Positions 1 through 7,556 of a stretch of 29,155 bases of DNA are shown here, in pieces. How positions within the stretch are numbered: the stretch's first letter is position 1; every line of letters starts with the position of its first letter. The stretch is from CAWDDA01 sp963813345 (GTDB taxonomy: Bacteria; Acidobacteriota; Blastocatellia; RBC074), in contig CAWEYR010000005.1 of assembly GCA_963813345.1 (NCBI GenBank), forward strand, positions 1 through 29,155. Reading direction: 5' to 3'. The notes beneath the pieces are model-generated. The model saw nothing but the letters and a program-made list of their open reading frames with translations, made no database searches and was not told the DNA's origin. The position numbers were made by a program, and so were the translations under genes.

Positions 1-220
1 CGGCCAGCCTCGGGAGAAACGCAATGTGACACCATGAGTGCGCGATGTCACCATTAGGGGCAGGCCACTTCTGAAACTTCATCTCGAGGGAACAGTAAGC
101 ATCTTGCAATCATTCCTGTCGGGATCTGATCGGTGCCGAGCCCGCGGTATGCGGGTTGCATTCAAGTTGATAGAGCTCATGGCCCGGGCTCATCGTCTCA
201 CAAAAAGCAGGGAGGACTTT
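1..220. other. Left edge, no supported gene
   Basis: This stretch can be read as an upstream extension of the PKD-protein frame, but its translation shows no secretion signal or family resemblance, and a good ribosome site with an ATG at 221 marks the likely real start. The reverse-strand reading frame here is a shadow. No RNA gene or repeat is evident. Confidence 0.5.
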
Positions 221-574
221 ATGAAGGTGTTGGCGTCGCTGTCTGTAGGATTGGCGTGCCTTTTGGGTTGGCTGAATCCTTCGGGCAGCTACGTGTATGC
301 TCAGTACGATGATTGTTACGTAACTTGCAGTGCCTCGGCACCCTCGACAGGGGTGGTCGGTAGCGCTGTTCAATTCTCGGTCAGCGCCCAAACTACTTAT
401 TGCTCAGGAACACCCTCGTATTCCTGGAGTTTCGGTAATGGACTCAGCTCTTCGCAGCAAAGTGCAGCGAACACGTATCAATCACCGGGAACATACGCCT
501 GGTCAGTGACGGTCACCGTTCAAGGCATAAGCGCCTCCCAAAGCGGCAGCATCACGATCAGCATAGAACGGTGA
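221..574 (+). CDS. Secreted PKD-domain protein (short)
   Basis: A 117-residue protein. I start it at ATG 221 because a GGAGG ribosome site lies at 211-215 and because residues 1 to about 28 then form a clean signal peptide (MKVLASLSVGLACLLGW followed by polar residues and a V-Y-A-Q cleavage region). The rest resembles one PKD/Ig-like beta-sandwich: it contains YSWSFGNG, a PGTYAWSVTVTV strand and a final GSITI strand. PKD domains usually bind partners or space domains on the cell surface, so a passive extracellular role is likely. The stop overlaps the next gene's GTG by four bases (GTGA). That gene encodes a Solibacter-type C-terminal domain which normally sits at the end of a secreted protein like this one, so the two may be halves of one gene split by a frameshift. 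Confidence 0.7.
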   Translation: MKVLASLSVGLACLLGWLNPSGSYVYAQYDDCYVTCSASAPSTGVVGSAVQFSVSAQTTYCSGTPSYSWSFGNGLSSSQQSAANTYQSPGTYAWSVTVTVQGISASQSGSITISIER

Positions 575-1287
575 CGAGTGTATCGGCGGCGAGCTACGAC
601 GGGGCCGAGGTCGCCAGCGAATCCATTGTATCGGCTTTTGGCTCCAGCCTCGCGACTGGTACCCAAACAGCCACGACGGATCCGCTTCCTACGGAGATGG
701 CAGGAGCTCGCGTGCAGGTCAAAGATGCAGCGGGCATTGAACGCTCGGCTCCTCTCTTTTTTGTCTCCAGGGACCAGATTAACTATCTAATTCCGCCGGG
801 GACCGCTACCGGGATGGCTACGGTCACGATCTTCAACGGTTCCGATACGGTTGCCCAGGGGACTGTTCCCATTGCCACGATTGTGCCAGGACTGTTCACT
901 GCCAATTCGAACGGGCAAGGTGTGCCTGCGGCAGAGGCGCTGCGGGTGAAAGCTGATGGGACGCGGACTTCCGAGCTGGTCGCCGAGTATGATGCTGGGC
1001 AGAACCGTTATGTTCCGCGCCCGCTTGACCTTGGCCCAGAGACAGACCTGCTCTTTTTGATCTTGTACGGCACTGGCATTCGTTACGTTGGTGCGCTCTC
1101 AGCAGTTACTGCGAGCATCGGTGGAGTCAGTGCAGAGGTGCAATTTGCCGGACCGCAAGGCGTATACGTCGGGCTGGACCAGGTCAATCTACTCCTGCCA
1201 CGCAGCCTCGCCGGACGCGGCGAAGTAGACCTCGCGCTAGTGGTGGGTGGCAAGGCTGCGAAAATCGTGAGGATCAACATCCGCTGA
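571..1287 (+). CDS. Solibacter-type C-terminal domain protein (TIGR03437-like)
   Basis: A 238-residue protein that is almost entirely the domain found at the C-terminus of many secreted Acidobacteria proteins. Recognisable blocks, in order: SIVSAFGSSLATGTQ, VKDAAGIERSAPLFFVS, QINYLIPPGTATGMATV, VPGLFTANSNGQGVPAAEALR, LDLGPETDLLFLILYGTGIR, and the terminal GLDQVNLLLPRSLAGRGEV. The function of this domain is not known to me; its location suggests an extracellular adhesive or sorting role. It has no signal peptide of its own and starts at GTG 571 inside the end of the PKD gene. That is odd for an exported domain and suggests either translational coupling or a single secreted PKD-plus-domain protein broken by a -1 or +2 shift near 560-571. 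The family assignment is firm; the start is not. Confidence 0.8.
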   Translation: MTSVSAASYDGAEVASESIVSAFGSSLATGTQTATTDPLPTEMAGARVQVKDAAGIERSAPLFFVSRDQINYLIPPGTATGMATVTIFNGSDTVAQGTVPIATIVPGLFTANSNGQGVPAAEALRVKADGTRTSELVAEYDAGQNRYVPRPLDLGPETDLLFLILYGTGIRYVGALSAVTASIGGVSAEVQFAGPQGVYVGLDQVNLLLPRSLAGRGEVDLALVVGGKAAKIVRINIR

Positions 1288-1313
1288 CAAAGGGCAACTA
1301 GTAAGGTGTATCA

Positions 1314-2171
1314 GTGATTGTGTTACCGCAGTTAAGTGCGGAAGCTCCCAGTGCTGACTACGACCGCGCCGGCAGCGGGTGGAGTGACCCCGTCAAGCTC
1401 CCCCGCACTTCGACTCAAGTGACCGATGAGCTCCGCGAACTGTTACGCGTCGCGGGCGTGCCTGCGCCCTATCTGTTGGTCGGCCACTCCCTCGGCGGCC
1501 TCTACGCCCGCCACTACGCGGTGCGCTTTCCCGACGAAGTAGCGGCGTTGCTCCTGCTGGACCCCGCGCACGAGGACTACAATGCCTACATGCCGCAGGA
1601 ATTGACGAAGATGTGGGGAGGGGTGGAGCAAGAAGCAACTCGGCCGGCTGATGAACCTTGCTATCGCCGGTGCTTTCCGGTCTGCTCTCGGCCGCGGTTT
1701 GCTACTGCGCGTGCCCGCTATCAAGCACTACCGCAAGCTCTACCGCGCCCTGTTCGCGCAGGAGATGGCCGAGCTGGCCTGCGGGGATCCGCGATTTGCT
1801 CATAGAACGTCACGTCAGCCTGGAGTGGCTCTTCGATCGGCCTCCAGGAGTCCAGGAACGTCGATGAGCTCTATGATGAGATTCGCCACGCGGGACCGAT
1901 GCCCGATGTGCCGCTGATCGTCCTCTGCTCCATGGGAACCGATGGCTTCAAAGAGGCGGTGTCGGCGGGCGTGTCCGAGTCACTGCTGCGCGAGGAAATC
2001 GACGGCAAGCGGCGTCTCTACACGGCGATGGTCGAATCAGTCCCCCGCGGCGAGATCCGCCTGGTCGACGGCGGACACGTCACCATGCACTTGCGCCATC
2101 CCGAAGCCGTGGCCGAGGCGATCCAGGAAACTAGTCACGCGAACGGGTTTTCGTCAGCACTGCGACCATAA
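1314..2171 (+). pseudogene. Alpha/beta-hydrolase remnant (several frameshifts)
   Basis: Pieces of one alpha/beta-hydrolase can be read through three frames. The first piece carries YDRAGSGWSDP and the nucleophile elbow GHSLGG with LLLLDPAHEDY (about 1350-1640). The second carries LAIAGAFRSALGRG and YRKLYRALFAQEM (about 1651-1775). The third carries RDLLIERHVSLEWLF (about 1785-1855). The fourth (1870 to about 2130) has PLIVLCSMGTDGF and the catalytic-His region VDGGHVTMHLRHPEAVAEAI. Shifts lie near 1645, 1780 and 1860. The N-terminal strands expected before YDRAG are missing, so the gene also appears truncated just after the neighbouring domain gene. Its 3' end overlaps the convergent DinB gene. 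A functional product is unlikely unless the shifts are sequencing errors, and these would not explain the missing N-terminus. Confidence 0.75.
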
Positions 2172-2632
2172 ATTACCGGCACAGGCACTTCAAGTAAACG
2201 CAGATAAACGGACAACTGCCCGCGATGGTGATACCAGTGGTTGAGCATGATCGAGCGCAGCATGCCGGCCCGCGGGACACTAAAAACTTCCTCTCCTCTC
2301 ATCGTGAGCCGCCAGTTTCCTGCTGCGGTCTTGTCGTCGATGTCGGAAAGATAGTTCTCTGCCGCACTGACACTCTCATCCAGCGACGCAAGAATCTGAT
2401 CACGAGAGTCCGGATCTGGCGGAGTGAAATTCGCTTGCGAAGCATCAAGCTCATCGAGTTGGGCCAGCTTCACCAGGTTGCCAGGAATGCTGGCTACGTG
2501 AAGTGACAACTGGCCAAGCGACATGGATTTTGGATGTGGCTTCCAGGACAACTTATCTTCCGGAACGCGTTCGAGAACACGTCTTGTTGTAGCCGCCTCT
2601 TGCCGCAGTTCGTTTAGCATTGAATCGAGCAT
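2135..2632 (-). CDS. DinB-fold putative metal-dependent protein
   Basis: A 165-residue four-helix-bundle protein of the DinB/YfiT superfamily. The start is ATG 2632, because a purine-rich site (GGAAAGGAAG) precedes it; an ORF extension upstream adds 17 unlikely residues and runs toward the operator region. Metal ligands expected for the fold are visible: a His in LSLHVAS (about residue 45) and an HxxxH pair in LNHWYHHRGQ near the C-terminus. Related proteins include thiol-dependent transferases and stress-induced proteins; the substrate here is unknown. It is divergent from an HxlR regulator, and the predicted promoter between them lies under two palindromic operators, so it is probably a target of that regulator. 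Confidence 0.8.
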   Translation of the reverse strand: MLDSMLNELRQEAATTRRVLERVPEDKLSWKPHPKSMSLGQLSLHVASIPGNLVKLAQLDELDASQANFTPPDPDSRDQILASLDESVSAAENYLSDIDDKTAAGNWRLTMRGEEVFSVPRAGMLRSIMLNHWYHHRGQLSVYLRLLEVPVPVIYGRSADENPFA

Positions 2633-2694
2633 ACCTGTCTTCCTTTCCCGTTCACTGGAGTGTCGCAATACGACGAAGTCCAATCCTTAAACTT

Positions 2695-2713
2695 TACTTG
2701 CAAAGAGCAAGTA
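2695..2713. promoter_or_regulatory. Operator 1 for the HxlR regulator (predicted)
   Basis: A perfect 7-bp inverted repeat, TACTTGC-AAAGA-GCAAGTA. It sits over the predicted transcription start of the DinB gene, in the divergent intergenic region beside an HxlR gene. HxlR-family dimers bind such palindromes. Assignment to this regulator is by position only. Confidence 0.55.
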
Positions 2714-2742
2714 TTCTAAATAATGTCGCTTGTGAAAAGCAA
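2713..2742 (-). promoter_or_regulatory. Predicted promoter of the DinB gene
   Basis: On the minus strand, TTGCTT (2742-2737) and TAGAAT (2718-2713) are separated by 18 bp and resemble sigma-70 -35 and -10 boxes, with the -10 matching consensus at five of six bases. Transcription would begin near 2706 and leave a leader of about 73 nt before ATG 2632. Both boxes touch the two palindromic operators, which fits direct repression. Confidence 0.5.
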
Positions 2743-2745
2743 GTA
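2727..2745. promoter_or_regulatory. Operator 2 for the HxlR regulator (predicted)
   Basis: A second, weaker copy of the same palindrome: its right half GCAAGTA is identical to operator 1 and its left half keeps CTTG. It matches operator 1 at 14 of 19 positions. The centres are 32 bp apart, about three helical turns, so two dimers could bind the same DNA face. It overlaps the predicted -35 box. Confidence 0.5.
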
Positions 2746-2771
2746 ATATTTGTTACTGTCCTATCGTGCCA

Positions 2772-3186
2772 ATGAAGGAATGTTCTCCACGCCGGTCTGA
2801 CTGTCCGCTAAATGTTTCCCTGGAGATGTTAGGAGACCGCTGGTCCTTACTGATTATCCGGGGATTTGATGTTTCGTGGATTCCACACCTACAAGGAGTT
2901 TCTGGAGTCTGATGAAGGCATTGCGACTAATATTCTGGCCGATCGCCTGCAACGACTGGAGCGTTGTGGGATTATCAGCACGGAGAAAGACTCGACAGAT
3001 CGACGGAAATTGATTTACCGCCTTACTGCCAAGGGAATCGACCTCGCGCCGGTCCTGGTGGAATTGATCCTGTGGGGCGCTCGTTACGAGGATACAGCCG
3101 CGCCGCCGGCGGTACTTCGAAAGATGGAAAAACACCGCGAAGAGTTCCTTTCAGAGCTTCGGAAAAACTGGGCAGCCGGGGAGTGA
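2772..3186 (+). CDS. HxlR-family winged-helix regulator (one-base frameshift)
   Basis: The C-terminal two thirds (from about 2866) read MFRGFHTYKEFLES, then NILADRLQRLERCGII, then KLIYRLTAKGIDLAPVL, the winged-helix core of HxlR proteins. The missing N-terminus is present in another frame from ATG 2772: MKECSPRRSDCPLN, then LEMLGDRWSLLIIR. It includes the conserved cysteine before PLN that senses reactive species in some relatives. The two frames join perfectly if one G is removed from the GGGG run at 2860-2863 (RWSLLIIRDLMFRGF). The gene is therefore complete apart from one homopolymer base; this is either a sequencing error or a fresh inactivating mutation. Restored length is about 137 residues, normal for the family. 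It is divergent from the DinB gene and probably controls it and itself. Confidence 0.75.
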
Positions 3187-3237
3187 GTTGGAGAACAAGT
3201 CCGCGGTATAAGGCATCTCGCAGGGCAACTCTCATTC

Positions 3238-3270
3238 CCACGCGCCGGTCAGAGACCGGCGCTCCCAGGG
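3238..3270. repeat. Short palindromic dispersed repeat (GCGCCGGTC type), copy 1
   Basis: A perfect 9-bp hairpin, GCGCCGGTC (3242-3250) with an AGA loop and GACCGGCGC (3254-3262), followed by TCCCAGGG. The same hairpin plus tail occurs at 4354-4375, and the shared tail GGCGCTCCCAGGG also ends the 52-bp palindrome at 24491-24615. The remaining sequence between the HxlR gene and the haloperoxidase remnant (3187-3380) shows no gene. Confidence 0.7.
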
Positions 3271-3380
3271 CGCTCCGGCTCCGGCGGCGGAGCACGCTCA
3301 AGAGATAAAGTGTCCAGGACGACCACTCGGTTATCAGATTTCTATCTCGTTTTACGTCTTTCGACCATTCCTCTTCCATT

Positions 3381-4228
3381 TCAGGACTGTCCATTGGGAT
3401 GGGACGTTGGCTTCATGAATGCGAGAAGATACTTTGTTGACCTCGTGCTTATGCGTTGTGCAGTTATCCCATGAGAACCTCCTTTATAGACTTTGAGAGT
3501 AGCATTTTGACAATCTTGTCTGCGAGAAATGCCGAGTCGGCGATCGGGACGATCTGATCGTCGTCGCCATGAAGAATCAGGGTCGGTAGTCGAACTTCTT
3601 CAAGTCGTCGGTCAGATCGGTTTCGGAAAACACTTTGATGCAGAAGTAGCAGGCTGGTAACCCGGCCATCATTCCCTGGTGCCAGAATGCATCGCGCACG
3701 CCTTCTGATATCTTTGCATCCGGCCGGTTGTAGCCATAGAACGGCAAGGCTGAGCTCCTTCCAGAACTGTGAGCGATCGGCAAGAACTGCTGACCGAATC
3801 TCATCGAACTTCTCGATCGGTGTGCCGCCCGGATTGGCGGGCGTCTTGAGCATCAAAGGTGTGATCGAGCCTATCAATACCGCCTTGGCTACGCGTTTCG
3901 TGCCGTGGCGGCCGATATAGCGGGCGACTTCGCCGCCGCCGGTGGAATGGCCGACATGGATCGCGTCCTTCAAGTCGAGATGTTCGACAAGCGTCGCGAG
4001 ATCATCGGCGTAGGTATCCATGTCATTGCCGTTCCAGGGCTGGCTCGATCTCCCATGGCCTCGCCGGTCGTGCGCGATGCAACGGTATCCATTGTTCGCG
4101 AGAAAGAGCATCTGGTCTTCCCACGCGTCCGCGCTTAATGGCCATCCGTGACTAAAGACTATGGGCTGTCCAGTGCCCCAGTCCTTGTAGTAAATCTCCG
4201 TGCCGTCTTTTGTAGTGATTGTTGTCAT
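3381..4228 (-). pseudogene. Non-heme haloperoxidase-type alpha/beta-hydrolase, frameshifted
   Basis: From ATG 4228 (ribosome site CAGGAG just upstream) the protein is a close match in layout to non-heme chloroperoxidases: MTTITTKDGTEIYYKDWG, FSHGWPLSADAWEDQ, HDRRGHGRS, nucleophile elbow GHSTGGGEV. After QFWKELSL the true sequence (PFYGYNRPDAKISEGVRDAFW, ACYFCIKVFSETDL) continues in another frame from about 3760 and returns near 3580 to give PTLILHGDDDQIVP with the catalytic Asp. Near 3505 a missing A in an A-run displaces the end. KVYKGGSHG with the catalytic His and a final LLAFMKP can still be read in other frames to a stop at 3381. At least four indels, both insertions and deletions, are needed. 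All three catalytic residues are still encoded, so the damage is recent or comes from sequencing. Confidence 0.75.
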
Positions 4229-4350
4229 GATTTCGATCTCCTGCGCTGGTTTTATCTGTCGCAAATATGTTGCAAACTGCGTTCCTCAGTGTAAGGTGAC
4301 GTTCAGCGGCGAGAAAGCCGCGTGGCGCCGCACCAGGGTTCTAGCGACTG

Positions 4351-4381
4351 CACGCGCCGGTCTGGAGACCGGCGCTCCCGG
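4351..4381. repeat. Short palindromic dispersed repeat (GCGCCGGTC type), copy 2
   Basis: Hairpin GCGCCGGTC (4354-4362), loop TGGA, GACCGGCGC (4367-4375), then TCCCGGG. Same element as at 3241-3270. Its 3' tail runs directly into GGGAGG, which serves as the ribosome site of the methyltransferase that follows. Confidence 0.7.
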
Positions 4382-4390
4382 GAGGTGAAC

Positions 4391-5197
4391 TTGGACAATC
4401 GGCTTCTCAGTGAGCGATTTCCCCGCTCTTCGAAATACAATCCCGAATGGATCATCGCCAGTGTGAGCGGTGGCGCCAACTCGCTGTGGTTGACCGAGTG
4501 GCTTACGGAGGCGATGGAGTTGCGACCCGGAATGCGGGTGCTGGACCTGGGCTGTGGGCGGGCGATGTCGTCGATTTTCCTTCGGCGCGAATTGGGCGTG
4601 CAGGTTTGGGCTGCTGACCTGTGGTTCAACGTTTCGGAGAATATGTCGCGAATCCGCGATGCTGGTGTCGAGGATGGTGTATTTCCAGTTTACGTCAACG
4701 CCCGGTCGCTGCCGTTCGCCAACGAGTTTTTTGATGCCATCGTGTGCATTGATTCGTTTTACTACTATGGGACCGATGACCTGTATCTGAACTACCTCGC
4801 TCGTTTTCTGAAGCCGGGCGGCCAGCTGGGAATTTCGGGTGCTGGACTGGTGCAAGAGATCGAAGGTCCGCTTCCCGAGCATCTTCGCGAGTGGTGGACT
4901 CACGATATGTGGTGCCTGCATTCGGCAAGCTGGTGGCGCAGGCACTGGGAGCGTTCGGGTATCATAGAGATCCAACTGGCCGACACGATGCCCGACGGCT
5001 GGCAACTCTGGCTCGACTGGCAAAGGGTCGTAGCCCCTGACAACCACGTGGAAATGACTGCGATCGAGGCCGATCGTGGAAGCTATCTCGGCTACGTTCG
5101 AGTCGTAGGTCGACGGGATCGTCAGACGAAGCTTGAAGATGACATCGTATCCATACCCGCGCACTACACAAAAAAGCCGTTGCTCCGAAGCGAGTAA
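4391..5197 (+). CDS. Class I SAM-dependent methyltransferase
   Basis: A 268-residue protein from TTG 4391. This start is chosen because GGGAGG (4379-4384) lies six bases upstream and because an ATG further up (4322) would translate a palindromic repeat. Motif I, VLDLGCG (about residues 50-56), and the acidic end of strand 2 in VWAADLW identify a Rossmann-fold methyltransferase. FDAIVCIDSFYYYG and FLKPGGQLGIS correspond to strands 4 and 5. The C-terminal half is rich in Trp and carries an insertion (EHLREWWTHDMWCLHSASWWRRHW) like those in small-molecule methyltransferases. The acceptor substrate cannot be told. A conserved gene of unknown function starts 31 bp downstream on the same strand. 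Confidence 0.8.
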   Translation: MDNRLLSERFPRSSKYNPEWIIASVSGGANSLWLTEWLTEAMELRPGMRVLDLGCGRAMSSIFLRRELGVQVWAADLWFNVSENMSRIRDAGVEDGVFPVYVNARSLPFANEFFDAIVCIDSFYYYGTDDLYLNYLARFLKPGGQLGISGAGLVQEIEGPLPEHLREWWTHDMWCLHSASWWRRHWERSGIIEIQLADTMPDGWQLWLDWQRVVAPDNHVEMTAIEADRGSYLGYVRVVGRRDRQTKLEDDIVSIPAHYTKKPLLRSE

Positions 5198-5228
5198 TCG
5201 GGTCAAGAGACTCGATGTCGTGTCCCGA

Positions 5229-5735
5229 ATGAAAGTCACATTCACACGAACTGGCGAGCGCCGCTACCGCGTTTCTGTCGAAGGCCCGGGTATCGTGTCG
5301 TCCTGGATGGAACCGGCCCCAGGTTACGACGCTCGCCTTCCACACGACATGGCTCACTTTGTCGTGGAGAACGAACTTGGCATAAACGGTGGAATATTCG
5401 GTCAGCTTGCTGCGGGCGGACATGCACGCACGTTTCACTCGGCAGGCGACCAGCCAAGGCGCAAGGTTGCCAGGCGCGATAAGCGAATTGCGGCCGCGAA
5501 TCGCGATGACGCAGCATTGTCCGAGAAGGTTGTTTATCTGGCGTGCCGAACCTGGGGTAAGAACTTTTCTGAATTGAGTCAGATTGAGGGAGTATCGGCC
5601 GAGGACATCAAGCGCGTGTGTCGCGAGTTTGACCGTGTGAGCGCGATATGGTCGAGTCTGGCCGTCGGAGAATCGATGACACTCGATTGGCGGGGTGGGG
5701 AAGGGAGGGCCGGGCGGCGTCGTCTTAGAAAGTGA
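5229..5735 (+). CDS. Conserved protein of unknown function
   Basis: A 168-residue protein starting at ATG 5229. A longer frame begins at 5133, but that part overlaps the methyltransferase gene. The N-terminal half has a beta-rich MKVTFTRTGERRYRVSVEGPG, then a strongly patterned segment DARLPHDMAHFVVENELGI and GGIFGQLAAGGHARTF. The H-D-M-A-H-F-V-V-E run looks like a metal or active-site motif but I cannot assign a function. The C-terminal half is helical and charged and ends in a basic tail (RAGRRRLRK). I recognise similar sequences as hypothetical proteins in other bacteria. Likely co-transcribed with the methyltransferase. Confidence 0.65.
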   Translation: MKVTFTRTGERRYRVSVEGPGIVSSWMEPAPGYDARLPHDMAHFVVENELGINGGIFGQLAAGGHARTFHSAGDQPRRKVARRDKRIAAANRDDAALSEKVVYLACRTWGKNFSELSQIEGVSAEDIKRVCREFDRVSAIWSSLAVGESMTLDWRGGEGRAGRRRLRK

Positions 5736-6070
5736 TATCACCGGTTCAGCGCGCGCTGCTGCCTCGCCATCTATCGCGCGCTGCCTGCTCTCCTCGCCGG
5801 GCAACCACGGTAACCACAAACCAAGGCTTACCAGATCACGTGAGATATGCCGCCCCAGGCCCTGGGCTACAGGTATTCCGCTTGTTTCGCATCGCGATAC
5901 CGCCTAAAGGCGGTGTACTGCTGGTAATCCAATCTTCAGCCTGTTCTCGTACTAATCCATTAGGTCAGTAATCGTCCCCAGTTGGGCATTCCCGTCGTTG
6001 CGGGTTGCTTGAGGCCCCGATGCTGAGTATGGCGAGCTAAATCGATGATCATTTCAAAGGAGTCAGAAGT
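5736..6070. other. Intergenic region with one short hairpin repeat
   Basis: No gene is supported in these 335 bp. The one clear structure is ACCGCC-TAAA-GGCGGT (5899-5914), a hairpin of the REP-like kind scattered through the window. It lacks the downstream T-run expected of an intrinsic terminator. A ribosome site AAAGGAG (6056-6062) belongs to the next gene. Confidence 0.6.
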
Positions 6071-6988
6071 ATGAAGTATCAAACAGTTTTTTCGCGGCGC
6101 ATTGCCCGATCGGTTTGGGTGACGGTGATTACGGTAAGTCTCGTGTTCGCAGCGAGTGTCTGGAATCAAAACTTTGTCTCTGCCAATCATCCCGTTCTGG
6201 TTGAGGGGGAACTCGACTTCGATGGCGACGGTCTCGTCGGCCTGGCAGAAGACACTGACAACGGTAATGACCGCATTTTTGGCACCATAAATGCCGCGCT
6301 CGGCGCTGCCAATGGAGGTGCGGCTCAGAACGGCCGCGTAACCATAGTTACGTCCGGGCGCTTTCGTGAAATCGTCTCAATCACTGCCGCCAATGGCAAT
6401 GTCACGCTCGAAGCAGCGCCGGGCGTTGAGGCCGACATCGATGCCGTGGTTGCCGGTGATCGATCCAACCAGTTCCCTGGAACGAATAATAATGGTGCAC
6501 AAGCAGCGCCGGGCATTGTCGTCGATGCGCCAGCAAACCGCTCGGTAACGATACGCAATATCGTCAGCCGCAACTGGACCGACGGAATTCGGATACGTGG
6601 CGCATCGCGCGTTACGCTCGACAACGTTCGTGTTGAGAGCAACGTCAACAATGGGATCGACGTCTCAGGATCGGCTCGCGTGTCAATCACAAACTCTCAA
6701 GTCAACTACACGGGTTTCCGCGCCGGAGCCACTGGCGACTTTCCCAGTGCGGCAAATATGCCGAGTCCCGGCAACGGCATTTCGTTCAGGGAGAGCAGCA
6801 GCGGTAGCGTCGCATTCAGCTCAGTTACTGGCAGCTTTGCCGTCGGAATATCGAACACCACCGGTGTTCCATCAGCCGTCAGACTTCTGGCCTTGAATGT
6901 ATTTGACAACACGGTCAACTTCCTTGGTATCAAGCCGCCCTCAGGCTCGACACCCGGCATCGCACCAGGCAACGGAAACGATAACTAG
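6071..6988 (+). CDS. Secreted right-handed beta-helix protein
   Basis: A 305-residue protein with a strong ribosome site (AAAGGAG, nine bases before ATG). Residues 1-38 form a signal peptide (RRIARSVWVTVITVSLVFAA, predicted cut after FVSA). Residues 49-60, DFDGDGLVGLAE, form a dockerin/EF-hand-like calcium loop (DxDxDG). From about residue 80 to 285 there are repeated short strands with N/D turns (VTIRNIVSRNWTDGIRIRGASRVTLDNVRVESNVNNGIDV), the pattern of a pectin-lyase-like parallel beta-helix. Such proteins are carbohydrate lyases or adhesins. No catalytic residues stand out, so I infer a binding or structural role outside the cell. The tail is Gly/Pro/Asn-rich and low in complexity. Confidence 0.75.
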   Translation: MKYQTVFSRRIARSVWVTVITVSLVFAASVWNQNFVSANHPVLVEGELDFDGDGLVGLAEDTDNGNDRIFGTINAALGAANGGAAQNGRVTIVTSGRFREIVSITAANGNVTLEAAPGVEADIDAVVAGDRSNQFPGTNNNGAQAAPGIVVDAPANRSVTIRNIVSRNWTDGIRIRGASRVTLDNVRVESNVNNGIDVSGSARVSITNSQVNYTGFRAGATGDFPSAANMPSPGNGISFRESSSGSVAFSSVTGSFAVGISNTTGVPSAVRLLALNVFDNTVNFLGIKPPSGSTPGIAPGNGNDN

Positions 6989-7038
6989 TTCCGGCAGCGC
7001 TCGCCTCCGGCCGCATGTCAGCGTGGCCTCGCCTCGTC

Positions 7039-7067
7039 TTGACCTGAAAAAGAGGGGAGGCTAGCAT
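7039..7067 (+). promoter_or_regulatory. Predicted sigma-70 promoter of the GlcG-like gene
   Basis: TTGACC (7039-7044) and TAGCAT (7062-7067) are spaced by exactly 17 bp. Transcription would begin near 7074, leaving about 36 nt before ATG 7110, including its AAAGGAG ribosome site. Confidence 0.55.
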
Positions 7068-7109
7068 TCACACTCCTTTACCATCAATCGACTCAAAAGG
7101 AGTATCTTC

Positions 7110-7508
7110 ATGGTCACGCTTAACGATGCGAAAAAAGTTATTGCCGCCGCGGAGAAGAAGGCAGCTGAGATCAAACAGCCGATGAATATCGCGGTTGCCG
7201 ACGCAGGAGGTAACCTGGTCGCTCACGTGCGCATGGATGGCGCCTGGATTGGCAGTATCGATATTTCCATTAAGAAGGCATTTACCTCTCGCGCTTTCGA
7301 CATTGCGACGAAGGACCTGGCTGAACATTCCCAATCGGGCGGGCAGTTCTTCGGCATTAACGCATCCAATAACGGCCGCATCATGATCTTTGCCGGCGGA
7401 ATCCCGCTTAAGCGTGACGGTAAAGTGGTTGGTGCTATCGGCGTCAGTGGCGGATCAGGCGAACAGGATCATGCCGTTGCCGAAGCAGGCGCCGCTGCGT
7501 TTGGTTGA
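7110..7508 (+). CDS. GlcG/HbpS-like heme-binding-family protein
   Basis: A 132-residue protein of the GlcG/HbpS (DUF336, haem-degrading) family, full length for the family. Hallmarks: LNDAKKVIAAAEKKA at the start, NIAVADAGGNLVAHVRMDGA, SIDISIKKAFTSRAF, FFGINASNNGRIMIFAGGIPL, and the closing GVSGGSGEQDHAVAEAG. Characterised relatives bind heme or cobalamin or sense redox state, while others sit in glycolate or propanediol operons. There is no signal peptide, so it is probably cytoplasmic. It stands alone with its own promoter, so the ligand cannot be inferred from neighbours. Confidence 0.85.
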   Translation: MVTLNDAKKVIAAAEKKAAEIKQPMNIAVADAGGNLVAHVRMDGAWIGSIDISIKKAFTSRAFDIATKDLAEHSQSGGQFFGINASNNGRIMIFAGGIPLKRDGKVVGAIGVSGGSGEQDHAVAEAGAAAFG

Positions 7509-7556
7509 AGTTCTGATCCCACAGCCGCAGCGACATGCGCTGGTTCGCAGCGCAAT

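Noticed and set aside
4286..5245. Minus-strand frame of 319 codons
   Set aside because: Shadow of the methyltransferase gene, whose motif I and continuous fold pattern are on the plus strand.
4962..5819. Long minus-strand frame of 285 codons
   Set aside because: It lies opposite the methyltransferase and the unknown gene, has no ribosome site and its translation is rich in Arg, Ser and Pro with no family pattern.
5899..5914. Hairpin as an intrinsic terminator
   Set aside because: A stem of six GC-rich pairs but no run of T after it; it fits the dispersed hairpin repeats better.
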